Assembly (NCBI RefSeq): GCF_016278775.1
Contig: NZ_JADQBF010000004.1
Coordinates: forward strand, 124,001 to 188,000
DNA length: 64,000 bases
Reading direction: 5' to 3'
Origin: Demequina sp.
Lineage (GTDB): Bacteria > Actinomycetota > Actinomycetes > Actinomycetales > Demequinaceae
The position numbers and the translations under genes are program-made. Positions 19,890-30,123 of this stretch are shown one piece after another. Positions within the stretch are counted from its first letter, which is position 1. Each line of letters starts with the position of its first letter. The notes beneath the pieces were generated by a model. That model was not told the origin of the DNA. It did not search any database and saw nothing but the letters and a program-made list of their open reading frames with translations.

Positions 19890-21134
19890 TCACGCGGATC
19901 GGCGGCGTGCGGCGGCGCGGATTGCGGCGGCGACTGCGAGCGAGCCCACGGTCGCGAGCGTGGGCGCCACGTCGAGCGACAGTGCCAGGAGTACGCAACA
20001 CACGAATCCGATGGCCGGGACCATGCGGGCCGCCTGGAGCGCGCCACCCTCGCCTCGACGCGTGGCGCGGTACGCCGCCGCGTTGGCGACGGCGTAGTAG
20101 ACCAGCACGGCGACGCTCGACATGGCGAGCGCGAAGCCGAGGTCGCCCCACCACACCAGCGTGATCGACCCGAGCGCACCCACGGCCTCGGCTCGCTGCG
20201 GCGCCCCAGACCTCCCGATTCGCGCGAGCGACGCCGGCAAGTCCGACTCCCGGGCCATCGCCATCGCCGTGCGTCCGATGCCAGCCATCAGCGCCACCAT
20301 GGCGCCCATGGCCGCGACGGCCGCGAGCAACGCGAGGCCAGCAGCGGCACCGCGCGCGTCCGGCACCGCCAAGGACAATGGCGCGGAGGAGCCCGCAAGC
20401 GCGTCGACCCCAGGTCGCCTCAGCAGCGTGGCGCCGAGCGCCAGGTACACCACCACAACAATGCCGATGGCAATGGCGATCGCACGCGGAATGGTGCGGC
20501 GCGGGTCGCGTACCTCCTCTCCCAAAGTGGCGAGCCTGGCGTATCCCGCAAACGCGAAGAACACGAGGGCCGCGGCGGAGGCCACGGACCTCGGGGAGAC
20601 GGATCCGGTCGACGCGGCAGCCTCTAGCTCTGCCTGTGCGGTGAGGGACGCCGCGATCACGGCCGCAAGCCCCGCCAACACCACCACCGCAATCGCCGTG
20701 GTGGCGCGCGCGGTGCGCGTCACTCCCATGGCGTTGACTGCCCACGCCGCAACTATCGCCGCGGTCCCCACGACGGGCACGTGTGCGGGCCACGCGTAGG
20801 AGCCAATGGCGAGCGCCATGGCGGCCACAGACGCGGTCTTCCCGACCACGAATCCCACACCGGCCACAAAACCCCACGTGGGGCTCAACTCGCGCCGACC
20901 GTACGTGTACGCCCCACCGGCCACTGGGTGGCGCGCCGCCAGCAGCGAGACCGACATGGCGTTGATGATGGCGACGCCTGCGGCAAGCCCGATCGCCACG
21001 AGCAACCACGGACCTGCCGCCGTTGCCGCAGGGCCCCACACCACGAAGACGCCCGCGCCCAGCATCGACCCGACGCCGACGCCGACAGCGCCGAAGAGCC
21101 CCAGGCGGCGCTCGGGCGCGGCGCGGGTACTCAC
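19890..21134 (-). CDS. APC superfamily amino-acid permease
   Basis: GLFGAVGVGVGSMLGAGVFVVWGPA...FFAFAGYARLATLGEEVRDPRRTIPRAI. Confidence 0.88.
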   Translation of the reverse strand: MSTRAAPERRLGLFGAVGVGVGSMLGAGVFVVWGPAATAAGPWLLVAIGLAAGVAIINAMSVSLLAARHPVAGGAYTYGRRELSPTWGFVAGVGFVVGKTASVAAMALAIGSYAWPAHVPVVGTAAIVAAWAVNAMGVTRTARATTAIAVVVLAGLAAVIAASLTAQAELEAAASTGSVSPRSVASAAALVFFAFAGYARLATLGEEVRDPRRTIPRAIAIAIGIVVVVYLALGATLLRRPGVDALAGSSAPLSLAVPDARGAAAGLALLAAVAAMGAMVALMAGIGRTAMAMARESDLPASLARIGRSGAPQRAEAVGALGSITLVWWGDLGFALAMSSVAVLVYYAVANAAAYRATRRGEGGALQAARMVPAIGFVCCVLLALSLDVAPTLATVGSLAVAAAIRAAARRRSA

Positions 21135-21143
21135 GCGTGAATG

Positions 21144-22577
21144 CTAGCGGGACGCCGCACCTTGCTCGCCTGCGTCAGGCTCGACCTCTGCCACTACCTC
21201 CGCCTCCGCGACGGCATGCGACGCTCCACGCGGACGTCCCGCCTTGACCCACGCGATGTACAGCCCTCCGCCTACCAGCGCAGTCGCCGCTAGCGAACCA
21301 AGCGCGGCAGGGCGCAGTGCGTTCGCCACGAGAGTGAAGCCCACGGCGGTGGCGGCGACAGCGTTGAGCACCACCCATGCCACGCGACGCTCGCGCCACG
21401 CGAAGGTCGCCATAGTGAGCAATCCCATCAGGAAACTCACGAACACAGCGACTGCGTAGAACAGCACGAGCCGTTGATCACGTGCGCCTGCGGCGACCAC
21501 GACCACCACCGACGCGCCATAGAAGACCATCACGCCGACGACGGGCACGTGATGAACGTTCGTGGTTCCCAACACGGACGGCAGCACCCCGTGCCGCGAA
21601 GGTCCGCTGCCCTCGTTGCGCGCGAGGGCTTTCAGCAGGCCGGGCCCGGCCTGGAACGAGGAACTCGCCGCAGACAGCAACAGCAAGGCCGTCGTGCCTT
21701 GGAATAGCGTGAACACTGCGTGGGAGCTACCGGCCCGCGCCAACTCCGCCACCAGCGTGGTGTCTTCGCCAGGCACCCCTACGCCAAGGTGCACTGCCGC
21801 GGCAGCGAGCCCCATCGTGAGCACAGACACAATGCCGAGAGTGAGCCACAGTGCCCACCGTCCGAAAGACCTGCGCCCTGCATCGTCCAGTTGCGCCAAT
21901 TGGGCAATCGCCGAGGAGGGGGCCTCCACGCCGGTGGCGAGAGCCATGGCCACGGGGAACGCGAGAGCTACCGTCAGCGGCGCGGACGAGGTCAGCGACG
22001 GTTCCACGACGGTGGTGATGGTGTCTTGCCCGGCGCTGGTGATCAGCACGACCACGGCGGTGACGACGAACGCGATCGTCAGGAGCGCAAAGACTGCTCT
22101 CCCCAGGTGTCCGAAGCGCATGAGTCCCGCCACCAGCGTCAGCAGTCCCAGCGCGAGCCACAGCCGATATGGGGACAGCGAAGGCACGTAGGAGATGATC
22201 GCGGAGGATCCCGCGGACACCGAAATGGCGATTGTCAGCACAAAGTCGACCACCAGCGCGCCCATTGGCACGAACGCCAGTCCCTCGCCGAACGCCTTGC
22301 CGGTGGCCGCGGCGGCGCCGCCGCCCTCAGGGAATCGCGCGACGAGCTGGTGGTAGGAGGCCACCACCAACCCGACGATCACTAGCACCAGAAACATGGC
22401 GGGGAGCAAGAGGCTGAGTCGACCGTCGAGTGCGCGCAGTGCCGCCTCTATCGCATATGCCACCGAGGACACAGGGTCGGCCATCACCGAGAACGCGAAG
22501 GCGATCAGGAGGACTGTACGCCCGTGCCACCAGCCGGAGCGGCCCACACCCACCTCGTGCACAGCCGTCCGTGTCAT
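21144..22577 (-). CDS. APC superfamily permease
   Basis: SSVAYAIEAALRAL...FPEGGGAAAATGKAFGEGLAFVPMGALVVDFVLTIAISVSAGSSAI; about 12 TM segments. Confidence 0.8.
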   Translation of the reverse strand: MTRTAVHEVGVGRSGWWHGRTVLLIAFAFSVMADPVSSVAYAIEAALRALDGRLSLLLPAMFLVLVIVGLVVASYHQLVARFPEGGGAAAATGKAFGEGLAFVPMGALVVDFVLTIAISVSAGSSAIISYVPSLSPYRLWLALGLLTLVAGLMRFGHLGRAVFALLTIAFVVTAVVVLITSAGQDTITTVVEPSLTSSAPLTVALAFPVAMALATGVEAPSSAIAQLAQLDDAGRRSFGRWALWLTLGIVSVLTMGLAAAAVHLGVGVPGEDTTLVAELARAGSSHAVFTLFQGTTALLLLSAASSSFQAGPGLLKALARNEGSGPSRHGVLPSVLGTTNVHHVPVVGVMVFYGASVVVVVAAGARDQRLVLFYAVAVFVSFLMGLLTMATFAWRERRVAWVVLNAVAATAVGFTLVANALRPAALGSLAATALVGGGLYIAWVKAGRPRGASHAVAEAEVVAEVEPDAGEQGAASR

Positions 22578-22646
22578 GGCTGCTCCGGTCGCGATACGTC
22601 ACGCCCCCGGCGCGCACGAGCACCCACGTTACTCGCCGCGAGCCCG

Positions 22647-24809
22647 TCAGTATCCGGGCCGTTCTTCCCACGCTGCCTCGTCGATCGTGGAGCCGAAACC
22701 GCCGCGAGGTTGTCCGACGTGAGATTCCAACTCCGTCAACACCTCGTGGCCCTGGTCCAGGTGTTCTAGCTTCTCGATGAGGCCCTCGGGGATCGCTGGC
22801 CTGCTCAGGAAGTATCCCTGGCCCAAGGTGCAGCCTGCCTGAATGAGACGCTGCAATTGCGCCTCATCCTCGATGCCCTCCGCAACCACCTCGAGTCCGT
22901 AGACCTTGCCCAAGTCAATGATGGTGCGCACCAGTTGGTCGCCCTGCTCGCCCTGCCCCCCTGAGACGAAACTGCGGTCGATCTTCAGGATGTCCAGCGG
23001 CAACTTGTGGAGGTAGCTCAGCGCGGAGTAGCCGGTGCCGAAGTCGTCGAGCGCGATCGTGATTCCGGCCTTCTCCAGTTTCTCCAGCGTCTCGATGGTG
23101 CCGTCGTGATCCGCAATCAGTGCGCTCTCCGTCACCTCCATGATGAGCGCAAGCGGCGGCAGGCCAGCCCGCGTGATGGCCGCCACCACGTCCTCGGCAA
23201 AGCCGGGCTCGCGCAACTGATGGACCGACGCGTTGACGCTCACCTTGAGATCAGGGAGAGACTCGCGCCAGCGAGACGCCCAATGACACGCCTGCTCAAG
23301 AACCCACCGCCCGACTGGCACGATGAGACCGGTCGACTCGGCGATCGGAATGAGTTCAGAGGGTGCCACTATTCCGCGGACCGGGTGGTGCCACCGCAAC
23401 AGGGCCTCCACGGCGATGGGGCGTCCCGTCGTGAGGTCGAAGATGGGCTGGAACTCCACCGACAACTCGTCCCGCGACAGGGCTCCCGTCAGATCAGAGG
23501 CGAGGCCCAGCCGGGACGTGAGTTCATCGCGCATCTTGGACTCGAAGGTGGCACTGCGCCCCCCGCCCGCGCGCTTCGCCCGGTACATCGCCAGGTCGGC
23601 GTCGGCCAACAGTTCCGAAGCATCGCGACCGTGACCGCTGAAGGCGATCCCCACCGTGGCGCCGATCAGAACGGTCTTGCCACGCACCGTGAAGGGCTTG
23701 GCCACCGCCGCAATGACGCGCTCCGCCACCTGTAGCACGATTCCGGGTTCGGAGCCGTACTCCACCACAAGCGCGAACTCATCGCCGCCAAACCGAGCCG
23801 CAGAAGACTCCGTCCTCGTGGTGGCACGAATGCGCTCCGCGACTTGCAGTAGCAGTTCGTCTCCCGCCGCGTGGCCCATCGTGTCATTGACGTCCTTGAA
23901 GCGGTCGAGGTCGACGAACAGCACCGCCAACGGATTGGGATCTCTCTTGTCGAGCGCTGCCTTGAGTCGGTCCAGGAACAACGGGCGGTTCGGAAGCCCT
24001 GTCAACGGGTCGTGGAAGGCCTCCTTCATGGCCTCCACCGTGCGAGCGTCGGTCAGTGCCAGGCTGGCGTGCTCGGCGAAGGTGGACAGTAGCGCGCGGT
24101 CCTCTTCGCCGAGTGGCGTTCCGTCCTGGGACCCCGCAAGGAGATGCCCAGCGGTGACCCCTTGGACGTGGACCGGTATCGAGACGGGATCTACGAGCGT
24201 CTCTACGGCGGCGCCCACGTGCACGGGGCGGGTGGGATCCAGCGCGTCGTCCAGCACGAGAGCGACGGGACAGCCCCGCATCACGCTCGAGGCGCCCTCT
24301 GTGACAGATGCGAGAATTTTCGCGAGCGGCGCCCGGTGGGAGATGGACCGCTGGAGCGCAAGGAGAATCTCGAGCGCCCGGTGTCGCGCGCGTTCTCGTT
24401 CGAGGGCGCGGATGGATCGGGTGGCCAAGTCCAGGACGCCAGCCATACCAAGAAGGAGGTCTCGATCGGAGCTGGTGTAGCGCGCGCTCACTCGGCCAGC
24501 GACGATGCGCCCAGAGGGAAAGGCGGCACACGCGGCGGTCATCGTGTGACAACGCCCTATGCCTGGAATGCTCACTAGTGCGACGCCAGAGGGTATCGAC
24601 TGCAACAGATCGGTGGGTAGATCGGCGCTACCGAAACCCACGCCAGCGAGAACTCCATCGGAGGACATGACGAGACCCACCTCCGCGTCAAACTCCTCTG
24701 CAACGAGTTCTGCGGCCTGTCGCACCAGCTCTGCGGACGTCGCGCACCTGCCCAACTCGGTGAGGAACACCACGAGCCGCTGAGGCGAGACTGCAGAGAA
24801 ATCTGTCAT
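22647..24809 (-). CDS. GAF-GGDEF-EAL bifunctional c-di-GMP turnover protein
   Basis: DPLTGLPNRPLFLDRL, ARFGGDEFALVVEY, EALLRWHHP, DDFGTGYSALSYLHKLPLDILKIDRSF. Confidence 0.93.
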   Translation of the reverse strand: MTDFSAVSPQRLVVFLTELGRCATSAELVRQAAELVAEEFDAEVGLVMSSDGVLAGVGFGSADLPTDLLQSIPSGVALVSIPGIGRCHTMTAACAAFPSGRIVAGRVSARYTSSDRDLLLGMAGVLDLATRSIRALERERARHRALEILLALQRSISHRAPLAKILASVTEGASSVMRGCPVALVLDDALDPTRPVHVGAAVETLVDPVSIPVHVQGVTAGHLLAGSQDGTPLGEEDRALLSTFAEHASLALTDARTVEAMKEAFHDPLTGLPNRPLFLDRLKAALDKRDPNPLAVLFVDLDRFKDVNDTMGHAAGDELLLQVAERIRATTRTESSAARFGGDEFALVVEYGSEPGIVLQVAERVIAAVAKPFTVRGKTVLIGATVGIAFSGHGRDASELLADADLAMYRAKRAGGGRSATFESKMRDELTSRLGLASDLTGALSRDELSVEFQPIFDLTTGRPIAVEALLRWHHPVRGIVAPSELIPIAESTGLIVPVGRWVLEQACHWASRWRESLPDLKVSVNASVHQLREPGFAEDVVAAITRAGLPPLALIMEVTESALIADHDGTIETLEKLEKAGITIALDDFGTGYSALSYLHKLPLDILKIDRSFVSGGQGEQGDQLVRTIIDLGKVYGLEVVAEGIEDEAQLQRLIQAGCTLGQGYFLSRPAIPEGLIEKLEHLDQGHEVLTELESHVGQPRGGFGSTIDEAAWEERPGY

Positions 24810-24812
24810 TCA

Positions 24813-25976
24813 TCAACCTAGGGCGAGCAACACGAGGGTGGCGCTGTGCACGCCGCGGGAGCCCGAGCGACGCGCGACCTCACCGTAGGTGTAGAAGCCC
24901 GCCAGAGGCACCTCGCCCGCGCGCTGCGCCAGTCGAGCCGTCTCGACCGCCAGGCCATCGTCGCCAAGAATGTTACGCCGTGCCGCGCAGTCAAAGGCCA
25001 CGTAGCCCAAAGCAGTCGCCCCTTCGAGGCCCTCGATTGCCTGGTCGAACGCATCCTCAGTGCCGCGCAGCACGGACTCTGCGTTGCCCTCCATGACCCA
25101 AATCATCGACCCTTGCGGGACGTCACCACAGAAAAGTGAGCGACTCTCAAAATCCGCGCCAAGCACCGCGCGCACCTCATCGCCTCCTGGCCGCGGAAGG
25201 CCCAGCGGACGCTCCAGAGCATGGCCTTGCCAGGCCAACGGATCGGAGTATGCCTCCGGCGACGAGTTCGTCAACTTCAAGTAGTAGTCGAGCGCGGGTT
25301 GGTCATCGATCTTGAAGATCTGCGCTCCGTCGCTCTCGGTGACCACCATCGGCTCGCCGACTCGCTGCCACCCGTGGCCGACGCCGATACCGATGGGCCC
25401 TGCCGACCCAATCGCCGCACCCACCACTGCCCCCGTGTACGCGCGGTCGCCAAGAATCTGCCAGGTACCGGCCATCTGCAACTCGTCTCCGGCACAGCCA
25501 CCCACGAGTTTCACCGCGGCTCCGCCTACCGCGTACGCGCCGCGCACTACCGACACCTGTTCGCCAGCGAGTCCGTCAGGAAGCAGGATGAGTGCACGGT
25601 GCGGCTGGGTGAGAGCAAGGAGCCCTTGAGCCGCCGCGCCTCCCGCTTCGGATGCGCCATCGGCAATCAGGCCCATCGAGGTGTGTGCCTCCAGTCCGTC
25701 TCCGCCCAGTGCCACCGCGACGATGCGCCCGGAGCCACCGCGGCCTTCGGCGATCTCACCGGAGGTGGAACACCCCACCAGGGGAGCATCGCCAGCCGCC
25801 CGCGCCGCGGACGACGCCACCTCATGCATGTCGTAAGAGGGCGAGACGAAGATCATGACGAGCGCGGCAGGCCTGCCGGCAATCGCGTGAGCGACCGCCT
25901 GTTCTGCGGCGGCATCGGGGCGTGGGTCGTCCGACGTGCCGACTGACATCCACCGCTGCACCTCGGAATCACTCAT
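24813..25976 (-). CDS. FIST N/C domain sensory protein
   Basis: LVGCSTSGEI, GGCAGDELQM, FIST_C-like PLAGFYTYGEVAR. Confidence 0.85.
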   Translation of the reverse strand: MSDSEVQRWMSVGTSDDPRPDAAAEQAVAHAIAGRPAALVMIFVSPSYDMHEVASSAARAAGDAPLVGCSTSGEIAEGRGGSGRIVAVALGGDGLEAHTSMGLIADGASEAGGAAAQGLLALTQPHRALILLPDGLAGEQVSVVRGAYAVGGAAVKLVGGCAGDELQMAGTWQILGDRAYTGAVVGAAIGSAGPIGIGVGHGWQRVGEPMVVTESDGAQIFKIDDQPALDYYLKLTNSSPEAYSDPLAWQGHALERPLGLPRPGGDEVRAVLGADFESRSLFCGDVPQGSMIWVMEGNAESVLRGTEDAFDQAIEGLEGATALGYVAFDCAARRNILGDDGLAVETARLAQRAGEVPLAGFYTYGEVARRSGSRGVHSATLVLLALG

Positions 25977-26080
25977 GCCTGAGAATCGACACCGAAGGGA
26001 CGAAGTTGAGACATTCGGCCAGCGTCACGACCGCCCGGCTCGCGACGCGACGCTGCTCAGGAGGCACACAAGAAACGAGA

Positions 26081-26106
26081 AACCCCCAGCCGATAGGCTG
26101 GGGGTT
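26081..26106 (-). terminator. Intrinsic terminator downstream of tRNA-fMet
   Basis: AACCCCCAGCC-GATA-GGCTGGGGGTT, 11-bp perfect stem, T-rich tract on the minus strand. Confidence 0.8.
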
Positions 26107-26113
26107 CTTCTCG

Positions 26114-26187
26114 TAGCGGGGACAGGATTTGAACCTGCGACCTCCGGGTTATGAGCCCGGCGAGCTACCGAACTGCTCCACCCCGCG
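26114..26187 (-). tRNA. tRNA-fMet (initiator, anticodon CAU)
   Basis: Reverse strand CGCGGGGTGGAGCAGTTCGGTAGCTCGCCGGGCTCATAACCCGGAGGTCGCAGGTTCAAATCCTGTCCCCGCTA; GGG/CCC anticodon stem, unpaired position 1-72. Confidence 0.93.
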
Positions 26188-26334
26188 TCAGTAGATATCC
26201 CATCCTACCTGGCCGGGACAGGGCATCCAAATCGCCCCTTCGGCACCTCCCGGCGGCCCATCGTCCGCAAGGAGGGTCGCAGCATCATTCCGATGGAGGA
26301 TGCACGCCCGCCCGCGAGTGGATACGGTCGTGTC

Positions 26335-27093
26335 ATGACTACACCTCAAGAACCTCAAGACCCGTTCACCAGTCCCAGCGAGCCGCTGCCGCCGCAGGCG
26401 CAGTCGCAGACGCCTCCCCCGGCCTACGCCCCTCCCCCACACATCGTGGTGACGCCGTCTTCGGCACCGACAGCCCTCGCCTTGTGGGCAACGATTCTGA
26501 CCGGGGCGGTCGCAGCCCTGGGTCTGGTGAGTGCCCTCCAGGCTTCGGACCGCGTGGAAGAGTTGAAGACGATACTCGCGGATCCGGAGAGTGCTTCACC
26601 TTTCGCGGGCCAGAGTCCGTGGGATCTGCTCTCCTACCCGCTGTGGATCGCCAGCTTCGTGCTAGTGGCGCTGTGGATGTCGAAGGTGCGCTCGGCGATG
26701 ACTGACCGCGGCGAGGTCCCTGGCGGGCCCCCCGCCGTTGAGTGGTGGGGCTGGTTCGTCCCGCTCGCCGACTTCGTCCTGCCGTACCTGGGCATGCGTG
26801 CGATCACACGGCGCAAGGCCAGCCTCGCGATCATCCTGGGCTGGTGGTTCGCCTTCTGCCTCTATTGGGTGTTTGCGTGGGCATCCATCGTTCCCACGTT
26901 CACGGCCATGGACTACTCGACTGGGGAAGTGACCAACCTTGAAGCCTTCGACGTGCTCGTGCCGCTCACGTGGGCCAGTGCGCTGACCCTCGCCGTCTCC
27001 TGGGTGTTCCTCGCGCTCCTCATTCGCCAGACGACGGCTGCCGAAAAGACGCTAGCCGCGGATGCGATGAACAGCGCCAGGGCGTCGCTCTAG
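26335..27093 (+). CDS. DUF4328 domain-containing membrane protein
   Basis: Pro-rich N-terminus then TM region with WWGWFVPLADFVLPYLGMRAITRR, typical of DUF4328. Confidence 0.75.
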   Translation: MTTPQEPQDPFTSPSEPLPPQAQSQTPPPAYAPPPHIVVTPSSAPTALALWATILTGAVAALGLVSALQASDRVEELKTILADPESASPFAGQSPWDLLSYPLWIASFVLVALWMSKVRSAMTDRGEVPGGPPAVEWWGWFVPLADFVLPYLGMRAITRRKASLAIILGWWFAFCLYWVFAWASIVPTFTAMDYSTGEVTNLEAFDVLVPLTWASALTLAVSWVFLALLIRQTTAAEKTLAADAMNSARASL

Positions 27094-27107
27094 CCAGCGC
27101 GCACCGC

Positions 27108-27151
27108 GCATGAAGAGGGGCCGCGGGATATCCCGCGGCCCCTCTTCATGC
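27108..27151. terminator. Bidirectional terminator candidate, 44-bp perfect palindrome
   Basis: GCATGAAGAGGGGCCGCGGGAT|ATCCCGCGGCCCCTCTTCATGC between convergent genes. Confidence 0.7.
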
Positions 27152-27156
27152 CGGTT

Positions 27157-30123
27157 CTACTCGTTGCTCGCCGGTGAGGCGGACGGCGACGCCGCCGTGT
27201 CGGAATCCCCGTCGACACCGGTCGCCTCATCCAGGTCGGCCTCGGCGGTGGAGGCCCGTCCCAGCGCCTCGGCAAGCGCGTCTTGCGCCTCGCCGTACGC
27301 GGCGAAGTCACCGTCTGCGAGTGCGGCCTGACCGTCGAGCAGCGCCTGCTGTGCGTCGGCGAGTGCGGTGCGCAGCGCGTCTCTGGCGGCGCTCACATCC
27401 GGATTCACCGGCTCCGTTGGTTCGGTGGGATCCGTCGGCGGGTCCGTCGGGTCCGTCGGCTCTATCGGATCCGTCGGCGCCGCCCCCTCGCCGAACACCT
27501 GGTCAAGGGCGCCGGAGAGCGTGTCGGCAAAACCCACCTCGTCGCCGAAGGACACGAACACCTTCTGCAGAAGCGGGAACTGCGTGCCCTCGGAAGACCT
27601 CACGTACACGGGCTGGACGTACAGGAGCCCTCCGCCCACCGGCAAGGTAAGCAGGTTGCCGTTGATGACGTCGGTCTCGCCTTGGCGCAACAGGTTCAGC
27701 ACGTTTTGCGCCTCTGGGTCAGAGCGGAATTGGTTTTGTACCTGGCCCGGACCGGACACAGTCGCGTCGCGCGGCAACTCGAGCAGCCTGAACTGGCCGT
27801 AGTCGGGGTGCTTCACTCCTGCCTGGTCGCCCGTCTCGGAGTTCACCGCGACAAAGCCGGTCAACACCTGACGATCCGAGTTGCCTCCCGGGATGAACGT
27901 CGACGTCAGCGAGAACGCGGGATCGTCTTGCCCTGGCATTTGTAGCGTCAGGTAGTACGGCGGCTGCAACTGAGCTTCGGCGGTCGGGTCGGCCGGGTTA
28001 GCCCAGAAGTCCTGGCCCGAGTAGAAGTCGGACGCATCCTCCACGTGGTAGCGCGTGAGCTGAAAACGCTGGATCGAGAACATGTCCTCCGGATAGCGCA
28101 TGTGGCTCATGAGGTCCGCACTCATCTCGGAGTACGGAACCACCGTCGACGGGAAGACCTTCTGCCATGTCTGGAGGATCGGGTCCTCCGGATCCCACGC
28201 GTAGAGCGTCACGGTGCCGTCGTAAGCGTCCACAGTCGCCTTGACCGAGTTGCGAATGTAGTTGAGCACCGCCGGATTGAGGGTGTCGGTGTTCGCAAAC
28301 ACGTCCGCGGAAGAGATGCTCGCGGCGTAGGGGAAGTCAGGGGTAGTGGTGTACCCGTCCACGACCCACACAACGCGGCCATCGACCACGGCTGGATAGG
28401 TGGTCGCATCGAGGTCGAGGTAGGGCGCCACGCGGGCCACCCGCTCGATCGGATCGCGGTAATAGAGAATCTGCGACTCTTCTGTGACGCGGTCAGAGAA
28501 CAGGATCTGCTGTTCACCGAACCTGAGTGCGTACATCACCTTGGCGAACGCGTTGCCGATGACGGGCCCACCATCGCCGTCGTACGTGTTGTTGACCTGT
28601 CCACCAGCGTCGTCGTCGGGGAAGTCGAGCTCCCACGGCCCCCTACCCTCGGGAGCACCCACGATCGAGTACGCCGGCACGCTCGTGCCAAAGTAGATGC
28701 GCGGCTGGTAGTCGCCCAGTTCGCCAGTCGAGGGGATCCCCGACTGATAGAACTGCGGGCGACCATCAAGGGCGACCTTGTTGCCGTAGGCGGCGACCAC
28801 CCCGAAGCCGTGCGTGAAGACCGTGGTGTCGTTCACCCACGAGCGGTTCTCTGCGCTCAGACCGTCAAGGTTGAGTTGACGCACGGCGATGACGGTGTCG
28901 CGAATCTCGCCGCCAACACGGTAGCGGTCGACGGTCAGGGTCTCGGGGAACGAGTAGTACTGCTTGTTCTGCTGCAGCTGCTGGAACGTCGGCGCGACCA
29001 CGTTCGGGTCGAGCAAGCGAATCTGCGCCGTCGTGTCCGCATCCGCGCGCAAGGCATCCGCGTCGGCTTCGGTGCGGGCCTCATACTGGCTGACCTCAAC
29101 GTCGGTGAGCCCGTAGGCATGCAAAGTGGCGTCAATGTCACGCTGAATGTAGGGAGCCTCGTATTCCTGCGCGTTCGGATCCACCTGGAAGTTCTGAACG
29201 ATCGCGGGGTACACGCCGCCGATGACGATGGCCGACAGGGCCATGAGGCCAACACCGGTGGCGGGAATCCGCCAGTCGCCCCTCCAGATCACCAGCAAGA
29301 ACATGAAGGCGACCAGCACCGCGATGCCCGCCAGGATGGACCGAGCGGGGAGGATCGCATTGACGTCGGTGTAACTGGCGCCGGAGAAGCGCTCTCCCTC
29401 GTTGAGTACCAAGGAGAAACGGTCGAGGACGTAGTTGGCTGCGATGGCGATCATCACGATGAAGCCCAAGATGCCCAGCTGAGTGCGCGCACCCTTGCTC
29501 GCTACGAACACCCGCCCGCCACCAGAGATGCCGCCGTACAGCAGGTGGACGAACGCGGCAAGGATGGTGCAGATGATCGCAATCGCGAGCACGAATCCCA
29601 CGCCGAGCCGCAGCACGGGCAGCGTGAACACGTAGAAGGACGCGTCGAGGCCAAACTGGGGGTCGGCATAGCCAAACGACGTGCGGTTCATGAAGGCAAG
29701 CACCTGGTCCCACCGAGATGCGATGGCGCCACCTGCGATGAGGCCCACGAGCACTGGCAGCACCAAGGTCACGATGCGCTCGATGGGCCGAATCTGCTCC
29801 CGGTACTGATCGAGTGGCGTGTTGCGCGCTGCGGTCAACGCGGGCCGCACCGACTTGGCCCACCGCAACGAACCCCACACTGCGGTGCCAGCGATGACGG
29901 CGCCGATGGCGAACAGAACGATGCGTGCGATCCACTGGGTGCGCCACACGTTGAAGTAGCCCACTTGGTCGTACCAGGCGGCTTCCGTCCACACGTTGGC
30001 AAGCGCCACTGTGAGGACGACCAACAATGCCATCACGGCGATCGCGATGGCCATGGGCGAGCGTCGCTTGGGCACCGAGACGGGCCTATTGCGCGGTGTG
30101 GGGCGGTCCTCGTCAAAACTCAC
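27157..30123 (-). CDS. UPF0182 family membrane protein
   Basis: Multiple TM segments followed by large extracellular domain; WYDQVGYFNVWRTQWIARI...; acidic/Pro-Thr C-terminal tail. Confidence 0.92.
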   Translation of the reverse strand: MSFDEDRPTPRNRPVSVPKRRSPMAIAIAVMALLVVLTVALANVWTEAAWYDQVGYFNVWRTQWIARIVLFAIGAVIAGTAVWGSLRWAKSVRPALTAARNTPLDQYREQIRPIERIVTLVLPVLVGLIAGGAIASRWDQVLAFMNRTSFGYADPQFGLDASFYVFTLPVLRLGVGFVLAIAIICTILAAFVHLLYGGISGGGRVFVASKGARTQLGILGFIVMIAIAANYVLDRFSLVLNEGERFSGASYTDVNAILPARSILAGIAVLVAFMFLLVIWRGDWRIPATGVGLMALSAIVIGGVYPAIVQNFQVDPNAQEYEAPYIQRDIDATLHAYGLTDVEVSQYEARTEADADALRADADTTAQIRLLDPNVVAPTFQQLQQNKQYYSFPETLTVDRYRVGGEIRDTVIAVRQLNLDGLSAENRSWVNDTTVFTHGFGVVAAYGNKVALDGRPQFYQSGIPSTGELGDYQPRIYFGTSVPAYSIVGAPEGRGPWELDFPDDDAGGQVNNTYDGDGGPVIGNAFAKVMYALRFGEQQILFSDRVTEESQILYYRDPIERVARVAPYLDLDATTYPAVVDGRVVWVVDGYTTTPDFPYAASISSADVFANTDTLNPAVLNYIRNSVKATVDAYDGTVTLYAWDPEDPILQTWQKVFPSTVVPYSEMSADLMSHMRYPEDMFSIQRFQLTRYHVEDASDFYSGQDFWANPADPTAEAQLQPPYYLTLQMPGQDDPAFSLTSTFIPGGNSDRQVLTGFVAVNSETGDQAGVKHPDYGQFRLLELPRDATVSGPGQVQNQFRSDPEAQNVLNLLRQGETDVINGNLLTLPVGGGLLYVQPVYVRSSEGTQFPLLQKVFVSFGDEVGFADTLSGALDQVFGEGAAPTDPIEPTDPTDPPTDPTEPTEPVNPDVSAARDALRTALADAQQALLDGQAALADGDFAAYGEAQDALAEALGRASTAEADLDEATGVDGDSDTAASPSASPASNE

